Shown in pieces: positions 24,554 to 33,792 of a DNA stretch of 64,000 nt. Source of the stretch: Burkholderiales bacterium. Its GTDB lineage: Bacteria; Pseudomonadota; Gammaproteobacteria; Burkholderiales; Burkholderiaceae_C. How positions within the stretch are numbered: the stretch's first letter is position 1; every line of letters starts with the position of its first letter. The DNA is taken from positions 1 through 64,000 of the forward strand of contig JADJCH010000024.1 of the NCBI GenBank assembly GCA_016703325.1. Direction: 5' to 3'. Below the pieces are notes generated by a model. It was not told the DNA's origin. It saw only the letters and a list, made by a program, of their open reading frames with translations, and ran no database searches. Made by a program: the position numbers and the translations under genes.

Positions 24554-26687
24554 AGGCCTGGAGGCGGCCCACCACCTGCTGTGTCGGCGCGAGGCCGGCG
24601 CCTTCCAGCGCTCCGCTCAAGGCGACGGCCCCCTGCTGGTGGGCTGCACGCAGGAGCAGCGCCTGTTCACCGAGCTGGCGGCCCAGACCCAGGGGGTGCC
24701 CAGCCTGGAGGAGCGGCCGATCCGCTTTGTCAACCTGCGTGAGACGGCCGGCTGGTCACGCGACGCCGCACAGGCCGGGCCCAAGCTGGCAGCGCTGATC
24801 GCCGCGGCGCAGCGCCCCGACCCGCAGCCGGTGCCGACGGTGAGCTACCGCAGCGAGGGGCGCTGCCTGGTGATCGGCCCGGCCGAGGCGGGGCAGGCGG
24901 CGGCGCGGCAGCTGGCCGGCGTGCTGGAAGTGACCCTGCTGGTCGACGCGGCCCCGGGTGGCGCCTTGGCCCAGTTGAACGACGTGCCGGTGCACAGCGG
25001 CGAGCTGCGCCGCCTGTCGGGCTGGCTGGGCGCCTTCGAGGCCGAGTGGGAGAGCCGCAACCCGATCGACCTGGACCTGTGCACCCGCTGCAATGCCTGC
25101 ATCGCGGCCTGCCCGGAGGGGGCCATCGACCTGGCCTGGCAGGTGGACCTGTCGGCCTGCCGGGGCCACCGCGCCTGTGTGGCCGCCTGCGACAGCGCCG
25201 GGGCGATCGACTTCGACCGCGCGCCGCGCCTGACCACCGAGCGCTTCGACCTGGTGCTGGACCTGCGCGCCAGCCCCGCCTTCACGATGCACCAGCCGCC
25301 GCAGGGTTACCTGCACGCTGGCGCGGACCCGTTGCGCCGCGCCCAGGCCCTGGTGCAACTGCGCGACTGGGTGGGCGAGTTCGACAAACCCCGCTTCGTG
25401 CACTACGAGCAGCGACTGTGCGCCCACAGCCGCAACGAGCGCATCGGCTGCGACGCCTGTGTGGAGGTCTGTTCGACCCGGGCGATCCGCAGCGAACCCT
25501 CGGCCAAAGGGCGGACCCAGGGGGCCGCGGTGGCGCGCACCCGGGGGCCGGGCGCCGCAGGCGTGCCTGCTGCGCTGGGTGGGCGCATCGTGGTGGAGCC
25601 GCACCTGTGCGCCGGCTGCGGCGCCTGCACCACCGTCTGCCCGACCGGCGCACTGAGCTTTCGCACCCCGAGTGCGGCGGAGCAGGGCCGGCGCTGGCAG
25701 GCGATGCTGACCGCCTACCGTGCCGCGGGCGGTCGCGATGCTGCGCTGCTGCTGCACAGCCAGGGCGGTGGAGCACGCCTGATCGAGGAGCTTGGCCGGG
25801 CCGCACGCCTGGATGCCGACGTGTTCGGCCTGCCGGCACGGGTGCTGCCGGCGGCGCTGTGGCACAACGCCAGCACCGGGCTGGAGGCCTGGCTGATGGC
25901 GCTGGCGCACGGTGCCTGCCAGGTCTGGGTGCTGCTCACCGGCGAGGAGGCACCGCAGTACCGCCAGGCGCTGGGCGAGCAGATGGCCATCGGCCAGGCG
26001 CTGCTGACCGGGCTGGGTTATGCCGGTGAGCACTTCCGGCTGATCGAGGCCCGCGATGCGCGGGACCTGGCGGCACTGGACGCGGCACTGCAGGCGAGCG
26101 CCGCGCAGGGCGTTGCGCAGCCCACCACGGTGGTGGCGCAGGCGGAGAAGCGCGCCTCGCTGGAGCTGGCGCTGGAGCATCTGGTGGCCCAGGCCCCCGC
26201 GCTGCAGGCGGTCGCGGCACCGGAGGCCATTGCCCTGCCGGCCGCCGGCGCGCCGCTGGGCTCGCTGAAGCTGGACCGGCAACGCTGCACGCTCTGCCTG
26301 AGCTGCGTGGGCGCCTGCCCGTCCCAGGCCCTGGCCGACAACCCGGAGCGCCCGCAGCTGCGCTTCACCGAAAAGAACTGCGTGCAGTGCGGCCTGTGCG
26401 TCAAGACCTGCCCGGAGAACGCGCTGGCGCTGCAACCACGCCTGTGGCTGGCCGACGGTGGTCGGGCCCGCAAGAGCGCTCGCGTGCTGCACGAGGCCGA
26501 GCCGGCCCAGTGTGTGCGCTGCGGCAAACCCTTCGGCACCCTGCAGGCCCTTCAGGCGGTGATGGCGCGCATCGGCCATCATCCCGCCTTCCAGGGCGCT
26601 GCGGCCGAACGGCTGAAGATGTGCAGCGACTGCCGCGTCATCGACATGGCCAGCCAGACGCAGGAAGTGCGCATCACCGACTTGTGA
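24450..26687 (+). CDS. poly-[4Fe-4S] ferredoxin protein of the formate dehydrogenase cluster
   Basis: A protein of 745 residues with many cysteine clusters: an N-terminal LICDCNRSMPL, then CTRCNACIAACPEG, CRGHRACVAAC, CDACVEVCSTRAIR, CAGCGACTTVCPTG, and near the end CTLCLSCVGACPSQ, CVQCGLCVKTCPEN, CVRCGKPFG and CSDCR. That is at least six ferredoxin-like [4Fe-4S] sites. It is cytoplasmic by its lack of a signal. Homologues are always beside DUF3305/DUF3306 genes. It could supply electrons or clusters to assembling formate dehydrogenase, or couple it to soluble carriers; neither is proven. ATG 24450 is chosen, with a TTG at 24441 in frame just before. Confidence 0.92.
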   Translation: MKTLICDCNRSMPLTPSLLGQLRQALAATPGASPEGLEAAHHLLCRREAGAFQRSAQGDGPLLVGCTQEQRLFTELAAQTQGVPSLEERPIRFVNLRETAGWSRDAAQAGPKLAALIAAAQRPDPQPVPTVSYRSEGRCLVIGPAEAGQAAARQLAGVLEVTLLVDAAPGGALAQLNDVPVHSGELRRLSGWLGAFEAEWESRNPIDLDLCTRCNACIAACPEGAIDLAWQVDLSACRGHRACVAACDSAGAIDFDRAPRLTTERFDLVLDLRASPAFTMHQPPQGYLHAGADPLRRAQALVQLRDWVGEFDKPRFVHYEQRLCAHSRNERIGCDACVEVCSTRAIRSEPSAKGRTQGAAVARTRGPGAAGVPAALGGRIVVEPHLCAGCGACTTVCPTGALSFRTPSAAEQGRRWQAMLTAYRAAGGRDAALLLHSQGGGARLIEELGRAARLDADVFGLPARVLPAALWHNASTGLEAWLMALAHGACQVWVLLTGEEAPQYRQALGEQMAIGQALLTGLGYAGEHFRLIEARDARDLAALDAALQASAAQGVAQPTTVVAQAEKRASLELALEHLVAQAPALQAVAAPEAIALPAAGAPLGSLKLDRQRCTLCLSCVGACPSQALADNPERPQLRFTEKNCVQCGLCVKTCPENALALQPRLWLADGGRARKSARVLHEAEPAQCVRCGKPFGTLQALQAVMARIGHHPAFQGAAAERLKMCSDCRVIDMASQTQEVRITDL

Positions 26688-26711
26688 CCCGCGGGTCACG
26701 GTGTCACCGTG
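26684..26711. repeat. two overlapping perfect palindromes at the poly-ferredoxin stop codon
   Basis: GTGACCCGCGGGTCAC (26684-26699) is a perfect 16-bp palindrome containing the stop codon. It overlaps CACGGTGTCACCGTG (26697-26711), a 15-bp odd palindrome, and a further TCACCGTG copy follows. They sit in the 87-bp gap before the TorD-type gene. They may form alternative hairpins that limit read-through, or bind a regulator; there is no U-run. Confidence 0.55.
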
Positions 26712-26774
26712 TCACCGTGCTATTGCCGATGATCCCGATGTTCCGATCCCTTCCGGCGCCCGCGCCCAGCCCCG

Positions 26775-27416
26775 ATGACCGACTCTCGCCCCGTGACCTT
26801 CCAGCTTGCCGGCCAGCGCGCCCAGGACGACGCCGACGAGCTGGCCCGTGCCGAGCTGTACGGCCTGCTGGCCCGCCTCTGGCAGGCCCCGCCGGATGAG
26901 GACCTGCTGGCCGCGTTGAAGGTGGCCGTGACCGAGGCGCCCGAGGCGGGCGGTTGGCTGGAAGCGCCCTGGCAGACCCTGGTCGGCCAGTTGCGCCAGA
27001 CCCCGCCGGGCCAGATCGCGCAGGAGTACGAGGCGCTGTTCGGTGGGGTGGGGCGCCCGGAGGTGTTTCTCTACGCCTCCTTTCACCTCACCGGTCACCT
27101 CAACGAGCTGCCGCTGGCCCGGCTGCGCGATACGCTGGCCGAGCTGGGCCTGGCCCGTGCCACCGATGCCGGCGAGACCGAGGACCACATCGCCTTCGTG
27201 CTGGAGGTGATGCGCTGGCTGATCGCCGGGGACGATGCGGCCCACTGCCATCTGGGCGGGCAGCTGCGCTTTTTCCGCGAGCACCTGCAGCCCTGGGTGC
27301 CGGCGTTGTGTGATGCGGTGGCGGCGCACCCGCGCGCTCAGGTCTACCGGGCGCTGGCCGAATTCACCGCCGCCTTCGTGCAGGTGGAAACACAGGCTTT
27401 CGACCTGGCGGAGTGA
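26775..27416 (+). CDS. TorD/DmsD-type molybdoenzyme chaperone
   Basis: A protein of 213 residues, all-helical. Motifs of the TorD family are visible: RAELYGLLARLWQAPPDEDLL at the start, EYEALFGGVGRPEVFLYASF in the middle and DHIAFVLEVMRWLI later. Such proteins bind the Tat signal of a molybdoenzyme and hold it back until the cofactor is inserted. Here the client is almost certainly the alpha subunit of the same cluster. The gene is followed 46 bp later by mobA, another cofactor gene. Confidence 0.9.
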   Translation: MTDSRPVTFQLAGQRAQDDADELARAELYGLLARLWQAPPDEDLLAALKVAVTEAPEAGGWLEAPWQTLVGQLRQTPPGQIAQEYEALFGGVGRPEVFLYASFHLTGHLNELPLARLRDTLAELGLARATDAGETEDHIAFVLEVMRWLIAGDDAAHCHLGGQLRFFREHLQPWVPALCDAVAAHPRAQVYRALAEFTAAFVQVETQAFDLAE

Positions 27417-27462
27417 TGCTGCGCTCGCAACTCCGGTCCGCAACCCTGGAAGGATGCCTGGA

Positions 27463-28059
27463 ATGATTCCGATCGACGACATCACCGGCCTGGTGCTGGC
27501 CGGCGGGCGCGGCAGCCGCATGGGCGGCGTGGACAAGGGCCTGCAGAACCACCAGGGCATGCCGCTGGCGCTGCACGCACTGCTGCGCCTGGGGCTGCAG
27601 GTGGGCCAGGTGATGGTCAACGCCAACCGCAACCTGGGCGCCTACGAGAGCCTGGGCGCGCCGGTCTGGCCGGATGCCGTGCCGGACTACCCCGGCCCTC
27701 TGGCGGGATTCCTGGCCGGGCTGGAGCACTGCGAAACCCCCTACATGGTGACCGTGCCCTGCGACAGCCCGCGCTTTCCCCTGGACCTGGTGCCGCGACT
27801 GGCGCAGGTCCTGGTGGATCACGGCGCCCAGATCGCCATGGCGGTGACGCTGGACGAGACCGGTGAGCGCCAGCGTCAGCCGGTGTTCTGCCTGATGCAC
27901 ACGGACGTGCTGGGCAGCCTGGTGCAGTTCATCCGGGGCGGGCAGCGCCGCATCGACCGCTGGACCGACGCGCAGCGCTGCGTGGAAGTGCTTTTCGAGG
28001 ACAGCCCGGCCTTCTTCAATGCCAACACCCTGCAGGACCTGCGTCAACTGGACGCATGA
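27463..28059 (+). CDS. mobA: MobA, molybdenum cofactor guanylyltransferase
   Basis: A protein of 198 residues. It opens with the nucleotide-binding GLVLAGGRGSRMGGVDKGL and has DAVPDYPGPLAGFLAGLEHC and VTVPCDSPRFPLDL, all hallmarks of MobA. The enzyme adds GMP from GTP to Mo-molybdopterin to make the MGD form that the dehydrogenase needs. A GGAAGG ribosome site lies nine bases before ATG 27463, favouring it over an ATG at 27454. It closes the formate dehydrogenase accessory operon. Confidence 0.95.
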   Translation: MIPIDDITGLVLAGGRGSRMGGVDKGLQNHQGMPLALHALLRLGLQVGQVMVNANRNLGAYESLGAPVWPDAVPDYPGPLAGFLAGLEHCETPYMVTVPCDSPRFPLDLVPRLAQVLVDHGAQIAMAVTLDETGERQRQPVFCLMHTDVLGSLVQFIRGGQRRIDRWTDAQRCVEVLFEDSPAFFNANTLQDLRQLDA

Positions 28060-28144
28060 CGCGCCGGTCCGCGATGCCAACTCGGGAACCTAGAATCGCG
28101 GCCTCGGAAAAGGTGGCAACACGCCGCCGGCTGAAGGCACACAG

Positions 28145-28714
<570 letters not shown>

Positions 28715-28855
28715 GAACCCTGAACTTCGGAACGTTTGACAATCCCTTGAATGGGGACTGACCGGTGGAGCGGGCATTGATCCGCGCTTCGCCGCAGGGC
28801 CGAATCGCTATCGTGGACCTCAGCGGTGAATCATGCCGCTCCAGCAGAGGTTTCC

Positions 28856-29251
28856 ATGAGCCTGCGTTTGCCCCAACCCGAAGTCTTTGAGCACAGCGTC
28901 GACGAACTGCCCAGCGAATGGCGGGCCTTGTCGGTGTTTGCTCCGCTGTTGTCGCGCCCTCAGTCCGCCCGTGAAGAGGGGGCGGCCCGACGGATGGGGC
29001 CGCAGACGTTGGAGGAACCCACCTGGTCGCCCGCGGCTCCCGGGCTGGAACCGAGGCTGCTGGATCGATTCCAAGCGCTCATGGCCCGCGAAGGCTGGTT
29101 CGTCCACAGCGCCCGGATGCGGTTCGATCGCCTCTACGCGCGTGACCGACTGGCCCTCGGGCACACCAGTGCAGCCTGGGACCTGCGACAACTCTCGCTG
29201 CGCTTGTTTCGACTCTACGACGACCCTCAACCGTCCGACTGGCAGCATTGA
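28856..29251 (+). CDS. protein of unknown function
   Basis: A 131-residue ORF starting at ATG 28856 behind a CAGAGG ribosome site; the frame extends to a GTG at 28826 without support. No signal peptide or membrane segment. The C-terminal half (GWFVHSARMRFDRLYARDRL, then LRQLSLRLFRLYDDPQPSDW) is rich in aromatic and Arg residues. I recognise no family. It is a single gene flanked by 140 bp upstream and 190 bp downstream of non-coding DNA. Confidence 0.65.
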   Translation: MSLRLPQPEVFEHSVDELPSEWRALSVFAPLLSRPQSAREEGAARRMGPQTLEEPTWSPAAPGLEPRLLDRFQALMAREGWFVHSARMRFDRLYARDRLALGHTSAAWDLRQLSLRLFRLYDDPQPSDWQH

Positions 29252-29445
29252 ACTGAAGCGCCGATTCCGGTTTGCCGGAAGTTCCAGCATCAGGTTGTGT
29301 CAAAACGTTTGCTAGCATCGGCGTGTAGAAATTCACGCCTTGCACGGTACGTCAGGGTTTTCCCGCCGGCGCTTGGGTGCCGGTTGCGTTCTGCCCCGGT
29401 CCTGGGGTGGGCGCCAGTCGCCTCAGTGCGAGACGGAAACGATTC

Positions 29446-29820
29446 ATGCGTCATCTCGTCCGACCCAGCGCCCTCGTGGCCACTTACTTCGACACCCTGG
29501 CTCCCAACCAGGTCGCCACTGCACGTGCCCTGCAGCAGGTGGTGCTCGGTGCTGCACCGCAGCTGGAGCAGACGGTCAAATGGGGCAACCTCACCTTCAT
29601 CTGCGAGGGTCGCAACCTGCTGGCCATCGTCACGCACAAGGCCCATGCCCATCTGCAGGTCTTCAACGGCGCGGCCCTGGCGCGTGAATTTCCAGAGCTG
29701 GAGGGGGTGGGCAAAGGCATCCGCCACCTCAAGTTGCGGTATGCGCAGCCGCTGGATGCCGACCTGATCCACGACCTGGTGCGCGCTTCGGTGGCCCTGG
29801 GGGTGCGTCGCGAAGAGTGA
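29446..29820 (+). CDS. DUF1801 domain protein (YdhG/YobT-like)
   Basis: A protein of 124 residues with the DUF1801 pattern: a helical start (YFDTLAPNQVATARALQQVV), a central strand WGNLTFICEGRNLLAIVTHK, and an end KGIRHLKLRYAQPLDADLIH. These small alpha/beta proteins have a frataxin-like fold and unknown role. ATG 29446 is used; the ORF extends to 29377 but that part looks non-coding. A strong terminator follows 80 bp later. Confidence 0.83.
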   Translation: MRHLVRPSALVATYFDTLAPNQVATARALQQVVLGAAPQLEQTVKWGNLTFICEGRNLLAIVTHKAHAHLQVFNGAALAREFPELEGVGKGIRHLKLRYAQPLDADLIHDLVRASVALGVRREE

Positions 29821-29899
29821 ATCTGGAAGAGCCGGCTTCTTCCCGACCCCGGCACGACCGCTGCAGGCACTCTCACCGAGAGCCGCTGGTGCAGCCCAG

Positions 29900-29932
29900 A
29901 ACAAGAAGGCCCCTCTCGGGGCCTTCTTGTTT
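29900..29932 (+). terminator. bidirectional intrinsic terminator between DUF1801 gene and flgN
   Basis: A stem AACAAGAAGGCCC / GGGCCTTCTTGTT of 13 bp around a small loop, followed by TTTTC on the plus strand. On the minus strand it can end the flgM-flgN transcript, since the opposite arm gives a U-containing tail. Confidence 0.85.
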
Positions 29933-29977
29933 TCGCAGGGGTGAACTCCGCGCCATCCGCTCCTGTTCTGCTGCGGT

Positions 29978-30400
29978 TCAGCTCGGGTAGAGGCTGCGGG
30001 TGCGCTGGCCCTGGGGGCCGTAGAAGCTGCTGCCGCCCGCCCCTGCGGGCATCAGGACGTCCATCGCATGGTCCAGGGCGACGGTGGCGCGGGCCAGCGA
30101 TTCGCGCTGGGCCGCCACCTCACCGCTGGCGTTCATCAGGCGGTTGCGCAGCGCCGGCGGTACGCCCTGGCTGCCGCGTGCGGCCCGGCTGAAGCCGTCC
30201 ACCGCCTGTTCCAGCGCCACGCGCAGGGCTTGGGCGTGTTCTTCGATGGCACAGCTGTCCCGACGGTGCAAGGCACTGCCGAGATCGCTGAGTTCGGTCT
30301 CGACGGCGGCCAGCAACCGCTCCAGGGGGGCCGTCGGAAGGCTGGTCGATGCAGAACGACCGTTGTCACCGGAATCGGGCAGGTGCGGTAGGCAGCTCAT
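29978..30400 (-). CDS. flgN: FlgN-like flagellar chaperone
   Basis: A protein of 140 residues, helical throughout, with heptad-like segments (PLERLLAAVETELSDLGSAL, then EEHAQALRVALEQAVDGF). FlgN is the cytoplasmic export chaperone of the hook-junction proteins FlgK and FlgL. Sequence conservation in the family is low; the call rests on its size, helical pattern and place after flgM. ATG 30400 follows AGGAAG; the frame reaches 30451 without support. It is 103 bp downstream of flgM in the same orientation. Confidence 0.85.
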   Translation of the reverse strand: MSCLPHLPDSGDNGRSASTSLPTAPLERLLAAVETELSDLGSALHRRDSCAIEEHAQALRVALEQAVDGFSRAARGSQGVPPALRNRLMNASGEVAAQRESLARATVALDHAMDVLMPAGAGGSSFYGPQGQRTRSLYPS

Positions 30401-30503
30401 GGGCGGCAGCTTCCTTCGGGCAACATCTCGACGTGGCGTGAGCAGAGGCACACGCCAGAAGGGGGATGGGTGTGGGTGGCGCCCCTGCGGGCGCCGGCAG
30501 GGC

Positions 30504-30818
30504 TCAGCGAGCCGAGTCGATCTTGCCCAGGAGGTCCTGAGCGTTGGAGATCAACTTGTCGGCGATCGCCTCGGCGTTGATCCGGTAGGTTCCATCGGCG
30601 ATGGATTGCTGCACCTGGGCCACCTTGGCGGCATCGAAGCTGCCGTCCGCGCCATCGAGCATCGATTGCGCTGCACTGGAGAGCTTCACCGTGGTGCTGC
30701 TGTTCACCGCTTCGGCTGCAGAGTTGCCCGCGCTGCGGGCTCCCTCGGCAGCGCCGCGTGCGGGGGTCTGGCCGACCTGTGCGACGCCGGAGGGGACTGC
30801 CGTGTTGCCGATCTTCAT
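30504..30818 (-). CDS. flgM: FlgM, anti-sigma-28 factor
   Basis: A protein of 104 residues. The N-terminal half is disordered and Ala/Ser-rich. The C-terminal half has the sigma-28-binding helices: VKLSSAAQSML, FDAAKVAQVQQSIADGTYRI and NAEAIADKLISN, with the characteristic I-x-x-G-x-Y-x-I-x-x-x-x-I-A pattern. FlgM holds FliA inactive until the hook is finished and FlgM is exported. AAGGAG precedes ATG 30818. A sigma-28-type promoter lies about 240 bp upstream, which would give the usual feedback control. Confidence 0.95.
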   Translation of the reverse strand: MKIGNTAVPSGVAQVGQTPARGAAEGARSAGNSAAEAVNSSTTVKLSSAAQSMLDGADGSFDAAKVAQVQQSIADGTYRINAEAIADKLISNAQDLLGKIDSAR

Positions 30819-31154
30819 CACATACTCCTTGTGGCCGTAGGCGGCCCGGAACTGAGGTCTCGCGAGTAAGGGCCGATGCCGGTGATTGTCGGCCACTCGA
30901 CGTGCTGCGGGAGCAGGACGGCGGGGGACAACGCCACAGGGCGGTCGGTCTGATCAGACCCGGCGAGAGGACTGTCCACAGGTTTTTCGGAGACTGCCGG
31001 CGCAACTTGAGAGCCGTTGCAGGGCATTTTGAACTCACCCCCTGTGTAGGTGGTGTTATCGGCGGGCCACGGGCCGGCTTCAGTGCGCTGGCGCAACCAC
31101 GCGAGGCGAACGGTGCGGCTCATCTGGGCTTCCTGTGATGGACGGCGTGGCCGC
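30819..31154. promoter_or_regulatory. 336-bp non-coding region between flgA and flgM
   Basis: No credible gene is seen. It contains the sigma-28-like promoter described separately (31056-31082) and a 5' leader of about 235 bases ahead of flgM. The leader is long for a flagellar gene; I see no strong hairpin in it. Confidence 0.6.
31056..31082 (-). promoter_or_regulatory. sigma-28 (FliA) promoter candidate for flgM-flgN
   Basis: On the minus strand TGAA (31082-31079), a 15-bp spacer, then GCCGATAA (31063-31056). The -10 element is a perfect match to the FliA consensus and the spacing is right; the -35 has TGAA in place of TAAA. flgM is normally a late-class gene under FliA. Confidence 0.6.
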
Positions 31155-31955
31155 TCAGAGCTCCAGCTCCACCCGGCGCTCGCCGGTGGGGGTGGCGGTG
31201 ATGATGCGGCCGGCCTCGGTGCGCAGACGCACCGGCTGGCCCTCGATGCCATGTGACAGCGCGGTGGCCGACCCGGAGACGGCATAACCCGGCCCGCGGG
31301 CGATGACGCTGACCACCTCGCCAGCCGCGAACCACTGGCGCTGGCGCAGGCTGTCTGCCCGGATCGCTGCGCCGTAGGGCAGGTGCACCGCCAGGCTGCG
31401 CCCGATCAAAGGGGCCGGGTCCAGTTGGGCGGCAGACGGGTGGGCAGCCAGGTCCACATCGGCCCATCCGAGGTCCGATGGCTTGATCACGTTGCCCGCG
31501 GTCAGCGGCTGGGCGGCCACCACCGCGCGCGCCCACACCTTGACGGTGACGGGCAGATAGACGTTCCAGCGCACCGGACCGCTCAGGCAGCGCAGGCCGA
31601 TGCGGGTGCGACCCCAGAGTCGGCTGTGGGTCGGCAGATAGGGTTCCACCTGGCTGCAGGCGGCGAGCTTGAGGCGGGGGTCCAGTTGGCCCGGTTCCAC
31701 CTCCAGGCGGGCGCCGGCAGGCGTCTGGACATGGCGCACCGCCAGGGCCAGGGCTGCACCAACGGCTTCGGCCAAACCGGCTGCGCCCTGCTGGGCGGCG
31801 CCCGGTCCGAGGGCCAGCGTGGGCAGTGACGTTGCCGGCAGGGCAACTGCGGAGGGGGGCGGGCTTTGTGCCCAGGTCAGGGTGGCTGCACCCGCCAGGC
31901 ACAGGGCCGCAGCCCAGCGGGGCACAGCAGGTGGGGCGGAGGCAGGGGCAGGCAT
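31155..31955 (-). CDS. flgA: FlgA, P-ring assembly chaperone
   Basis: A protein of 266 residues with a signal peptide (WAAALCLAGAATLTWAQ). The mature part carries the SAF-type domain with VKVWARAVVAAQPLTAGNVI and the conserved WFAAGEVVSVIARGPGYAVS, ending in VRLRTEAGRIITATPTGERR. FlgA helps the P-ring protein FlgI assemble around the rod in the periplasm. It lies divergent to flgB across 150 bp and upstream of flgM-flgN on the minus strand, the standard flagellar order. Confidence 0.94.
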   Translation of the reverse strand: MPAPASAPPAVPRWAAALCLAGAATLTWAQSPPPSAVALPATSLPTLALGPGAAQQGAAGLAEAVGAALALAVRHVQTPAGARLEVEPGQLDPRLKLAACSQVEPYLPTHSRLWGRTRIGLRCLSGPVRWNVYLPVTVKVWARAVVAAQPLTAGNVIKPSDLGWADVDLAAHPSAAQLDPAPLIGRSLAVHLPYGAAIRADSLRQRQWFAAGEVVSVIARGPGYAVSGSATALSHGIEGQPVRLRTEAGRIITATPTGERRVELEL

Positions 31956-32105
31956 GCCGCGACTCTAGAGGTCGGGTGTGCTGCCGCATGCCGGGAGAAG
32001 GCAGGTGGAGTTGCCGCTTTTCCCGCTCATGTCGGCGCCTTCGCCTCGAAGAATATCGCCAGGCCCCCTCAAGCCGGTGGAGCCGCGTCGCATGAAGGAG
32101 CCCGC

Positions 32106-32510
32106 ATGATCAACCGCCTGACCGACCCGCTGGAGTTCCAGTCCCAGGCGCTGGTGCTGCGCGCTGAGCGGCAGAGGCTGCTGGCCAGCAACATCGCCAA
32201 CGCCGACACGCCGGGTTATGTGGCGCGCGACATGGATTTTGCGTCGGCACTGCGCCAGGCCACCGGTGAGCAGGCCTTGCCCGCCGCACTCGCCCACACC
32301 CACGCCGGTCACCTGTCTGTGCGCAACGGGGCGGCCAGCCCGGCCGGTCTGGCCTATGCCGCCCCCAGCCAGACCAACCTGGACCGCAACACCGTGGACA
32401 TGGACCGCGAGCGGGCCAGCTTCGCCGACAACGCGGTCAAGTACGAGGCCACGCTGCGTTTCATCAACGGCAGCGTGGGCACGATGCTCAATGCCATCAA
32501 GGGCCAATGA
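32106..32510 (+). CDS. flgB: FlgB, flagellar proximal rod protein
   Basis: A protein of 134 residues. The N-terminal rod motif LRAERQRLLASNIANADTPGYVARDMDF is split around a conserved SNIANADTPGY; the C-terminal helix ends FINGSVGTMLNAIKGQ. It forms part of the proximal rod inside the periplasm. ATG 32106 follows GAAGGAG. First gene of the plus-strand operon flgBCDEFGHIJKL. Confidence 0.97.
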   Translation: MINRLTDPLEFQSQALVLRAERQRLLASNIANADTPGYVARDMDFASALRQATGEQALPAALAHTHAGHLSVRNGAASPAGLAYAAPSQTNLDRNTVDMDRERASFADNAVKYEATLRFINGSVGTMLNAIKGQ

Positions 32511-32554
32511 ACGGTCTCAGCGGTCGGCTCAGGCGCACACGGAGGTTTTGTCCC

Positions 32555-32965
32555 ATGTCGATGCTCAACATCTTCAACGTCTCCGGCAGCGCCGTCAGTG
32601 CGCAGAGCCAGCGCCTCAACACCGTGGCCACCAACCTGGCCAACGCCGACACGGTGGCGGGCCCCGATGGCCAGAGCTTCAAGGCCCGCCAGGTGCTGTT
32701 CCAGACCCTGGCCATGGGCGACAGCGGTGCCGCGGGCGTGCGGGTGGCCAACGTGCTGGAGGACCAGACGCCGGGACGCCGCGTGCACGACCCCAAGCAT
32801 CCAGCCGCCGATGGCGATGGCTACGTCACCTACAGCAACGTCAACGCGGTGGAGGAGATGGTCAACATGATCTCGGCCTCGCGCTCCTATCAGAACAACG
32901 TCGAAGTGATGAACACCGCCAAGACCCTGCTGCTCAAGACGCTGCAGATGGGGCAGGGCAGTTGA
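32555..32965 (+). CDS. flgC: FlgC, flagellar proximal rod protein
   Basis: A protein of 136 residues: MSMLNIFNVSGSAVSAQSQR, then TVATNLANADTVAG with the rod ANADT motif, and the C-terminal VNAVEEMVNMISASRSYQNN. ATG 32555 has GGAGG nine bases ahead. It assembles with FlgB, FlgF and FlgG into the rod. It lies 44 bp after flgB. Confidence 0.97.
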   Translation: MSMLNIFNVSGSAVSAQSQRLNTVATNLANADTVAGPDGQSFKARQVLFQTLAMGDSGAAGVRVANVLEDQTPGRRVHDPKHPAADGDGYVTYSNVNAVEEMVNMISASRSYQNNVEVMNTAKTLLLKTLQMGQGS

Positions 32966-33035
32966 TCACCCCAGCTGCCCCAGGCACCCGCCCGCCGTCC
33001 GGCAAAACCCCTTGTGTTGAAAGGCCGACCGCCCC

Positions 33036-33701
33036 ATGACCACCGCCGTCTCCTCCAGCAGCGACACCGCATCGCTGTACCAGAAGCTCAATGGCAGCAA
33101 CTCCTCACAGACCGCCACCAGCGAGGCGGCCGATCGATTCCTGAAGCTGCTGGTCACGCAGATGCAGAACCAGGATCCGCTCAGTCCGATGGACAACGCC
33201 CAGGTGACCAGCCAGATGGCGCAGATCAACACCGTCTCGGGCATCGAGAAGGTCAACGAGAGCATCCAGTCGATGAGCTCCCAGCTGGTGCAGATGCAGG
33301 CCCAGCAAAGTGCTGCACTGGTCGGCAAGGGGGTGCTGCTGTCCGGCAACGACCTGACGCTCAAGGACGGGGTGGGCACCGCCGCCTTCGACCTGGCCGG
33401 TGCGGCCGATTCGGTCAAGGTGGAGGTGCTCAATGCCGCGGGCCGTGTCATCGACACGGTGGACCTGGGGGCAGAGACCACCGGGCGACACGGCTTCGAG
33501 TGGACCGCGCCGCAGGCCCTGGCGGAGTCCGAAGGGCTGCGCTTCCGCGTCACCGCCACCAGCGGCACCAAGGCGGTCACGGCCAGCCCGCTGTCGCGCG
33601 ACGAGGTGCTGTCCGTCAGCACCAGCGGCAGCACCTTGAACCTGCAGTTGGCCAGCGGCAAGACCGTGGGCTACTCCGACGTCAAGGCTTTCTCCAGTTG
33701 A
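33036..33701 (+). CDS. flgD: FlgD, hook cap / hook assembly scaffold
   Basis: A protein of 221 residues. The conserved N-terminal export and assembly region has ADRFLKLLVTQMQNQDPLSP and MDNAQVTSQMAQINTVSGIE. The C-terminal part is a tudor/Ig-like fold with VEVLNAAGRVIDTVDLGAET. It caps the growing hook and is lost when FlgK arrives. It lies 70 bp after flgC. Confidence 0.96.
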   Translation: MTTAVSSSSDTASLYQKLNGSNSSQTATSEAADRFLKLLVTQMQNQDPLSPMDNAQVTSQMAQINTVSGIEKVNESIQSMSSQLVQMQAQQSAALVGKGVLLSGNDLTLKDGVGTAAFDLAGAADSVKVEVLNAAGRVIDTVDLGAETTGRHGFEWTAPQALAESEGLRFRVTATSGTKAVTASPLSRDEVLSVSTSGSTLNLQLASGKTVGYSDVKAFSS

Positions 33702-33792
33702 GCTGGGCTTCGGGTTGCGGCCTTCGGCCTGACCCCTGCTCCTTTCGACCCGCTCACCCACCTTTCCCCCGGATTTCCCAGGAGTCCCTTCC

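Noticed and set aside
28737..28765. TTGACA box upstream of the unknown gene at 28856
   Set aside because: No -10 element at a usable distance.
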